Assembly: GCA_017084465.1 (NCBI GenBank)
Contig: CP070896.1
Span: 744,001 to 808,000, forward strand
Direction of reading: 5' to 3'
DNA from: Lacrimispora xylanisolvens
Lineage (GTDB): Bacteria; Bacillota; Clostridia; Lachnospirales; Lachnospiraceae
DNA length: 64,000 nucleotides
Position 1 is the first letter of the stretch; the number at the start of each line of letters is the position of its first letter. Below are positions 58,606-64,000 of this stretch, piece after piece. The notes under the pieces were generated by a model that was not told where the DNA came from, searched no databases, and saw only the letters and a program-made list of their open reading frames with translations. The position numbers and the translations under genes were made by a program.

Positions 58606-60458
58606 CTCATTTTGCCTCCTTTAACTTGTAGTTTTTCTTCTATCATGTTATCTAAAGTACCTGAATCTAACATTTCCGGCAGTACACTTCCAGATGCGAT
58701 AAAATCTCCCCAAAACAGAATCTGGGGAAACCTGTTCCACCCCGTTCTTTTAACTACCGCTTTTCTCATTCCATCATTATTAGAAAGATCAATTTTAATA
58801 TATGGAAGATTATATCGCTCCAATAGCATACTGTCTCTTTCAACATAATATTGGGTACATTCTTTGCTGTCATCTATAAATAGAATAACATTTTCCTTAA
58901 AAAAATTATTTTCCATTATACTCTCTGGCTCACTTATTAGTGACAGCATATTCTGTTCTTCTATAACCACTGGATATCGTTTCATCTCTCCCTTTTCATT
59001 TCCTATAAATAATAAATCATTCGTCAAAAGGCAGGTAGTTACCAATTCATTGACAGATATGGAAGTAAAGCTATTTCGAATTAACTCATCACATATTCCA
59101 ATCTTCATACTCGTAGAAATGTAGGCCAGTCTGCCGTTATCTGAACAATAAGATACTTTCCAAATACGTCCATCTGTTACTTTCCTATAACAAATTTCAT
59201 AATCCCTTTTGATATTCACGATCAGGATGGTACCTTCAAATGTGGAAATATAGATATAATCTCTTAAACAATTATAAGCCATGGAAGTAAAATGATAACC
59301 ATCGCATTTTATAATCTTCTCGATCAGGTTTTGCTGCCGATCCCAGATTATAAGTTCTCCTTCGACACTGAGAATGGCTATTTTTTGCTGTGATTCCAAA
59401 GAACAAATATCAATTAACTGATTGCAGCTGATCTTAAATGTTTCTATTTTTCTGGTATTCAGTTCATATAATAAAAATATACCTTCTGCCGACACAGCAT
59501 ATACGGTTGCATTTATTATGCATAAATTATTTAGCCAAAGTTTTACTCTTTCCAGCAGTTCAGTATTTAATAATTTATTATCTATTTTAATAATTTCGCC
59601 TCTGCTGGTAACTGCAATTAAATTATCCTGGGAAACGGCTGCAATGGCATTAAGCCACCCCACTGAACATTTCAGGTAATCTGATACGTTTTCGGTCATA
59701 TTATATCCCACAATTTCACCATTCTCGGATACAGAATATAACATATTCTGATGTACATAGAGATTCCATATTGCCCCGCCGTTTATTTGAATCTTTTCAA
59801 TGTCATTGTACGGAACTGAGTAAAGCTCACCATACTCTGTACCAACATAGAAATTATCTTTTATAAAAGTAATTGACAATATCCAGCCTTTTTTCACTGG
59901 ATATGCACCTGAATAAATACCTGATTTCAGATTCCACTTTCTGATATATCCATCATAACCTGATGTGAATAAACTATCTCCTACTATACAGGCATCTGTC
60001 ACCCAATTCGTGTGGTTCCCTGTAAACGCTTTCTCCTCTTTTCCTTCCTTCTTCACATAAATGTCAAATGAATTCCCATAATAAACTCTCATATATGTAT
60101 TCTCTGATATATATATCTGCTTCCTGATTTTCGTTCCACAGTTTGCATCATCATTTTTTAAAATTTCATTTTGTGGTATAGTTGTTTTCCCTATATTTTG
60201 TTCTATTTTCAAACAATTATTTTCATATAAAAAATTAATAGTATAATGTTTAAAAATCAGAACTAATTTTTGTTTTTCTTTCCGGATCCCATAAAAGCTA
60301 CGGGAGTCAAAGAATCCCAAATATTCTCTATCAAAAAATCGAGAGTTATATACCTCTAATCTATTATCTGAAAATCCAAGTACTAAGAAATCAATGAAAT
60401 TTTCCATGAAAATAATGGGCCGGTCTTCAGAAAAAAGTGAAATGACTTTTTTTGTCAT
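58602..60458 (-). CDS. WD40-like beta-propeller fused to a monothiol-glutaredoxin-like domain
   Basis: A 618-residue intracellular protein without signal peptide. Residues of about 30-510 form a beta-propeller of seven or so blades. The clearest WD40 blade is FTGNHTNWVTDACIVGDSL, continuing TSGYDGYIRKWNL; GELIIWDR and FEGTILIVNI are further blade ends. The last 100 residues resemble monothiol glutaredoxins: ENVILFIDDSKECTQ (Cys534 where CGFS has its Cys), a TGWNRFPQILFWGDFI stretch with the cis-Pro and glutathione-site motif, and PEMLDSGTLDNMIEE. I know of no described protein with this fusion. It is embedded between ecfT and an S component, and is intact. Confidence 0.75.
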   Translation of the reverse strand: MTKKVISLFSEDRPIIFMENFIDFLVLGFSDNRLEVYNSRFFDREYLGFFDSRSFYGIRKEKQKLVLIFKHYTINFLYENNCLKIEQNIGKTTIPQNEILKNDDANCGTKIRKQIYISENTYMRVYYGNSFDIYVKKEGKEEKAFTGNHTNWVTDACIVGDSLFTSGYDGYIRKWNLKSGIYSGAYPVKKGWILSITFIKDNFYVGTEYGELYSVPYNDIEKIQINGGAIWNLYVHQNMLYSVSENGEIVGYNMTENVSDYLKCSVGWLNAIAAVSQDNLIAVTSRGEIIKIDNKLLNTELLERVKLWLNNLCIINATVYAVSAEGIFLLYELNTRKIETFKISCNQLIDICSLESQQKIAILSVEGELIIWDRQQNLIEKIIKCDGYHFTSMAYNCLRDYIYISTFEGTILIVNIKRDYEICYRKVTDGRIWKVSYCSDNGRLAYISTSMKIGICDELIRNSFTSISVNELVTTCLLTNDLLFIGNEKGEMKRYPVVIEEQNMLSLISEPESIMENNFFKENVILFIDDSKECTQYYVERDSMLLERYNLPYIKIDLSNNDGMRKAVVKRTGWNRFPQILFWGDFIASGSVLPEMLDSGTLDNMIEEKLQVKGGKMR

Positions 60459-60482
60459 ATCTGTTACCTCCTCGTATACGAA

Positions 60483-61298
60483 TCAATAAAAAACTTTAGG
60501 TATTATTGTGTTTATATAGATAACCAAAGCTCCTGTTACCCCTGTACAGATAAAAAGGAAAAGATCATATTTTTTATATTTAAGTTTTTCTAAATAAGTA
60601 CGTGTGTTTCCGCCGTCATAGCAACGGCAGCTCATGGCTAATGTAAATTCATCAGCACGTTGAAAGGATGCCATAAATAAGGGGATTAATATTGGAATGC
60701 GGCTCTTTACCCGCTTTATTATACTACCCGAATCCATATCAGCCCCTCTCGCTTTCTGCGCGGAGATAATTTTGTCCGCTTCTTCTACCAAAGTAGGTAT
60801 GAATCGTAAAGCTATGGTCATAGTCATAGCTATCTCCTGGACAGGAAAATTTAATTTATTCAGGGGATTTAAAAGCTGCTCTAACCCATGTGTTATCTGC
60901 ATTATAGATGTTGTATAAGTAAAGATATAGGTACCGATAACAAGACAGACAAGTCTGATACACATAAAAAGAGCCGCCCAAATACCTCTGTCAGTAATTT
61001 TTAAAATTCCGATTTTCCACAAAACATTGCCATCTGTTAAAAAAATATTAAAAATAAGTGAGATGCCTAATAATGGAATCATAGGGTCTATACTTTTTTT
61101 TAATAATTTTAAAGATACTCCTGATAATATAACAGCGCCAACAATAAAAACCACGCCTGATAATAGCGAAAGAAAATTTGACGCTGCAAATAAAATAAAG
61201 ATGTATATAAGGCCAACTAAAATCTTAGCTCTCGGATCCATTTTATGAACTATCGAATTACCAGGAAAGTATTGACCAATCGTAATATCTCTTAACAT
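60483..61298 (-). CDS. ecfT: ECF transporter transmembrane component
   Basis: A 271-residue EcfT: GNSIVHKMDPRAKILVGLIYI at the start and the two coupling-helix motifs with Ala-Arg-Gly: SAQKARGADMDSG and related. Connects the ATPases to an S component. It overlaps ecfA2 by seven bases. Confidence 0.92.
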   Translation of the reverse strand: MLRDITIGQYFPGNSIVHKMDPRAKILVGLIYIFILFAASNFLSLLSGVVFIVGAVILSGVSLKLLKKSIDPMIPLLGISLIFNIFLTDGNVLWKIGILKITDRGIWAALFMCIRLVCLVIGTYIFTYTTSIMQITHGLEQLLNPLNKLNFPVQEIAMTMTIALRFIPTLVEEADKIISAQKARGADMDSGSIIKRVKSRIPILIPLFMASFQRADEFTLAMSCRCYDGGNTRTYLEKLKYKKYDLFLFICTGVTGALVIYINTIIPKVFY

Positions 61299-62167
61299 TC
61301 TTGTCCGTCCTTTTCTTTGAGTCTGAATAGATCAATTATCTGATGCACAGCATCTTCAACTGAGGTTGTTGTTGGATCGATAGGAATTCCTCTTTCATTT
61401 AAACCCAGGCAGATCTCCATAATCTGAGGGATAGATAATCCTATCTCTTTGAGCCTTTTTGAATGGCAATATACATCTGAAGCACTTCCGCTTAATACTA
61501 TTTTTGTATCATTCATAACCAATATTCTATCCGCATAATTTGCAACATCTTCCATATTATGTGAAACTAATATAATTGAAACATTATTTTTCCGATGATA
61601 TTCGTTTATTTCACTTAATATCCTGTCTCTTCCCAACGGATCCAATCCTGCAGTTGGTTCATCCAGAATAAGTACTTTGGGATTCATTGCAACAACGCCA
61701 GCAATCGCTGCTCTTCTTTTTTCTCCCCCAGATAAATCAAAAGGTGATTTAGATAAGATTGTTTTATCCAGTCCAACAAAGGAAATAGATTTCATCACTC
61801 GTTCATTAATCTCTGACTCCGGTAAACCAATATTCATCGGGCCATAGGCGATATCTTTATACACAGTTTCTTCAAACAGCTGGTATTCGGGATATTGAAA
61901 TACCATTCCTACCATAAATCTATATTTTCTAAGATTCTTTGGATCTGACCAAATATCTTGTCCGTCTATAAAGACTTTACCAGATGTAGGTTTTAAAAGC
62001 CCATTTAAATGTTTCATTAAAGTTGACTTTCCTGAACCAGTATGCCCAATTAATGCAACAAATTCCCCCTGTTCAATCTCTATGTTAATATCTGAAATTG
62101 CAGTCTTATGAAAAACACTTCCTGAGGAATATTCATAATTCAAATGTTCCGTCTTGATGATGGGCAT
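61292..62167 (-). CDS. ecfA2: ECF transporter ATPase
   Basis: A 291-residue ATPase: Walker A IGHTGSGKST, Q-loop VFQYPEYQLFEETVYKDIAYGP, signature LSGGEKRR, Walker B VLILDEPTAGLDP. Start ATG at 62167 with GAGGTG, directly after the ecfA1 stop. Confidence 0.92.
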   Translation of the reverse strand: MPIIKTEHLNYEYSSGSVFHKTAISDINIEIEQGEFVALIGHTGSGKSTLMKHLNGLLKPTSGKVFIDGQDIWSDPKNLRKYRFMVGMVFQYPEYQLFEETVYKDIAYGPMNIGLPESEINERVMKSISFVGLDKTILSKSPFDLSGGEKRRAAIAGVVAMNPKVLILDEPTAGLDPLGRDRILSEINEYHRKNNVSIILVSHNMEDVANYADRILVMNDTKIVLSGSASDVYCHSKRLKEIGLSIPQIMEICLGLNERGIPIDPTTTSVEDAVHQIIDLFRLKEKDGQEC

Positions 62168-62171
62168 ATTA

Positions 62172-63032
62172 TCACACCTCCAAAAGCTTGTATATTTCAT
62201 CAATGCATTGCGCTTCTGTAAGACAATCAAAAGAAATATCAATTCCTTCCTCTCTCAATAATTGCATTAATTCGATTGACTGAGGAATTTTTAAACCTGC
62301 ATTTTTAAGTTCCTTGTCCCTGTTAAAAACCTTTGCAGGGACATCATCCATTAATACCCTTCCATATTTCATTACTATTACCCTGTCACACTCCACTGCC
62401 TCTTCCATAAAATGTGTAATTAAAATAACAGTTATGCCATATTTTTTACGTAATTGCTGTATAACATCCATTACTTCTTTTCTGCCTTGCGGGTCCAGCA
62501 TAGAGGTTGGCTCATCTAATACAATACATTCCGGTTTCATAGCCAATATACCCGCTATTGCAATTCGCTGCTTTTGTCCGCCTGATAATTTATGGGTGTC
62601 CCAGTTTATATATTCTTTCATAGAAACTGCTTCAAGTGCCTCATCAATGCGAATGCGTATTTCTTCTGATGCCAAACCCAAATTTTGCAGGCCAAACGCT
62701 ACATCTTCCTGAACTGTTGACGCTACTATCTGATTATCCGGATTTTGAAACACCATACCTATATGCTTTTTTATCTCTATACGCATATCTCTGATTCTTG
62801 AATCCCTAAAATATAACTCCCCGGTTTTTGATACCAGGACTCCATTAAAATGCTTGGCCAGCGTAGACTTACCAGATCCATTATGTCCTAAAATGGCAAT
62901 TATGCTTCCAGGGGGTATTTCCAAATCGATATTATTTAAAATATTTTCCTTTTGCTCTGAATTTTTATAATAAAACGAGACATCATCACATATCAAAAAA
63001 TTTTCTTTTACATTACTCACAATTTTACTCAT
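62172..63032 (-). CDS. ecfA1: ECF transporter ATPase
   Basis: A 286-residue ATPase: Walker A LGHNGSGKST, Q-loop VFQNPDNQIVASTVQEDVAFGL (typical EcfA1), signature LSGGQKQR, Walker B CIVLDEPTSMLDP. Overlaps the S-component gene by eight bases. Confidence 0.92.
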   Translation of the reverse strand: MSKIVSNVKENFLICDDVSFYYKNSEQKENILNNIDLEIPPGSIIAILGHNGSGKSTLAKHFNGVLVSKTGELYFRDSRIRDMRIEIKKHIGMVFQNPDNQIVASTVQEDVAFGLQNLGLASEEIRIRIDEALEAVSMKEYINWDTHKLSGGQKQRIAIAGILAMKPECIVLDEPTSMLDPQGRKEVMDVIQQLRKKYGITVILITHFMEEAVECDRVIVMKYGRVLMDDVPAKVFNRDKELKNAGLKIPQSIELMQLLREEGIDISFDCLTEAQCIDEIYKLLEV

Positions 63033-63537
63033 CTCCGCTAATTATCTTTTTGCTATATCTTAATGCAATAATTTTATATCCAAGTACCCATATCATAAGA
63101 ATCATAATAGGTGCCATAAGAATATTCTGAACAACTCTTATCGGAAGAAGAGCGCGTACTGCCTGTCCTGTCATTTGATAAACCCATATGGTACTTAAGC
63201 CGCAGCTGATTATAAAATTGTTAATGAATACTGCACACACGATTCTCCATAATTGCCTTGTTTTGTTATGTAATAAGACTCCGTAAACGATTCCTGACAG
63301 AACTGCTGACAGAGTAAGCCCTGGATGAAATCCCGCGACAGGATACAGCAAAAGCCCAATTACATCGCCTACACCTCCAGCTATGCCTGCCCACATCGGA
63401 CCATACAATATCCCTGTCAAAGCCAATGGGAAAAAGGCAAAGCTGATCCTCATGATAGGAGTTGTAATTGCCAGATAACTCTTTAATACTATCAGCAAGG
63501 CTGTCAGCATTGCTGTTACCACTATTTTGTTACGCAT
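63025..63537 (-). CDS. ECF transporter S component (second, FolT-like family)
   Basis: A 170-residue membrane protein; RISFAFFPLALTGILYGPMWAGIAGGVGDVIG aligns with the other S component of the cluster. ATG at 63537 behind a GAGAGAGGGAGAG stretch. It lies between ggt and ecfA1. Being next to a gamma-glutamyltransferase suggests a substrate released from or related to gamma-glutamyl compounds (inference). Confidence 0.86.
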   Translation of the reverse strand: MRNKIVVTAMLTALLIVLKSYLAITTPIMRISFAFFPLALTGILYGPMWAGIAGGVGDVIGLLLYPVAGFHPGLTLSAVLSGIVYGVLLHNKTRQLWRIVCAVFINNFIISCGLSTIWVYQMTGQAVRALLPIRVVQNILMAPIMILMIWVLGYKIIALRYSKKIISGDE

Positions 63538-63553
63538 TTCTCTCCCTCTCTTT

Positions 63554-64000
63554 CTAAGCCGCTGGACGCAGTTCCTTATTTTCAGAATTTTCTTCCGTCT
63601 CTTCTTCGTATGAAATAGATTTATAATTCCTTCTCGGATCAGCACCCCCATAGTATTTTTGTGTATCTGTATCATAATATACGGCTGCAATCCCCCCTAA
63701 GGCGGAACTATATCTGCTTACATCATTAAACTCATATCCCAAACTTAATAATTCATTTTTTACGTCTGAATCGAAATAACTTCCTTCTATTGTTAATATT
63801 GGATTATATAAATCCAGAACAAATGCGCGAGGCAAATCAACAGCCTGCTGAATATTCATATTAAAAATCAATACATTATTTAAAACTGCTAATATTGCAG
63901 GTGGAATTGAACTGTTGCCCGGTGAGCCAATTGCCATAACTGGTTCACGATCTTTTAAAACAATTGCCGGTGTAATAGTACTTCTGACCCGTTTCCCTGG
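63554..64000 (-). CDS. ggt: Gamma-glutamyltransferase, C-terminal part (gene runs off the window)
   Basis: Small-subunit end of a gamma-glutamyltranspeptidase/acylase: PGKRVRSTITPAIVLKD, the oxyanion/glycine motif AIGSPGNSSIPPAILAVLNN, IQQAVDLPRAF, and the end YYGGADPRRN. The catalytic Thr lies outside the window to the right. The enzyme cleaves glutathione or other gamma-glutamyl compounds or hydrolyses an acyl bond. As first visible gene of the ECF and propeller-glutaredoxin cluster it suggests a thiol/glutathione theme. Confidence 0.88.
   Translation of the reverse strand, partial: PGKRVRSTITPAIVLKDREPVMAIGSPGNSSIPPAILAVLNNVLIFNMNIQQAVDLPRAFVLDLYNPILTIEGSYFDSDVKNELLSLGYEFNDVSRYSSALGGIAAVYYDTDTQKYYGGADPRRNYKSISYEEETEENSENKELRPAA

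Overview
The window comes from an anaerobic, endospore-forming, low-to-mid GC Clostridium, most likely a Lachnospiraceae of the Lacrimispora / Clostridium saccharolyticum type. This is inferred from a PdaA-type spore-cortex deacetylase, a desulfoferrodoxin, carbamate kinase, DUF4317, ECF transporters and strong AGGAGG ribosome sites. No rRNA, tRNA, CRISPR array or complete insertion sequence was seen. More than twenty genes are interrupted by single-base frameshifts, nearly all in homopolymer runs. Restoring one base rebuilds conserved domains each time, so I read these as sequence or assembly errors and annotate each broken gene as one CDS.

Layout. 1-8.4 kb is housekeeping: a D-Ala-D-Ala carboxypeptidase (partial), Nudix hydrolase, small membrane exporter, PAP2 phosphatase, glycosyltransferase, CPBP protease, carbamate kinase, PhzF-like protein, HxlR regulator and PdaA. 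8.45-26.0 kb is one long leftward sulfur-themed operon. In transcription order it has a sigma-A promoter, a 36-codon leader peptide with three consecutive Cys codons, a terminator, a YezD-like small protein, a second terminator, NifB-like radical SAM protein, NifX-like protein, a NifE/N-like pair, NifH-like reductase, cysteine synthase, a catalytic NifD/K-like pair, a second NifX-like protein with a Cys/Gly loop, a cystine-type ABC importer, a GldA-like dehydrogenase, a HisC-like aminotransferase and an SsuABC-like importer. 26.1-36.3 kb carries a SulP anion transporter, a Crp/Fnr regulator, a FokI homologue with no adjacent methyltransferase, DUF4317, desulfoferrodoxin, and a TetR-controlled pair of ABC exporters. 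36.4-39.7 kb is a CjaA-like cysteine/amino-acid importer, again preceded by a Cys-rich leader peptide and terminator. 39.8-44.5 kb holds two chemoreceptors, a chemoreceptor remnant and a non-coding stretch with a 20-bp inverted repeat pair. 44.5-55.0 kb is pirin, then an assimilatory sulfate operon (sulfate ABC importer, AprAB-like APS reductase, CysDN ATP sulfurylase) with a divergent LysR regulator. 55-58 kb has a CAP-domain secreted protein, LysR and AzlCD. 58-64 kb is a leftward cluster of gamma-glutamyltransferase, two ECF S components, EcfA1/A2/T and a beta-propeller protein ending in a monothiol-glutaredoxin-like domain.

How it fits together. The main candidate system is a nitrogenase-like reductase with its own cofactor-assembly genes, in one operon with cysteine synthase and sulfur-compound importers. 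The catalytic alpha subunit keeps the P-cluster cysteines and the Cys275 and His442 cofactor ligands. It replaces the N2-reduction residues Gln191 and His195 with Trp and Phe. It is therefore better read as a reductive sulfur-scavenging enzyme, in the broad manner of methylthio-alkane reductase, than as an N2 fixer. Two unlinked operons, this one and the CjaA-like importer, share the order consensus promoter, Cys-rich leader ORF, competing hairpins, terminator. That pattern points to ribosome-mediated transcription attenuation sensing cysteine.
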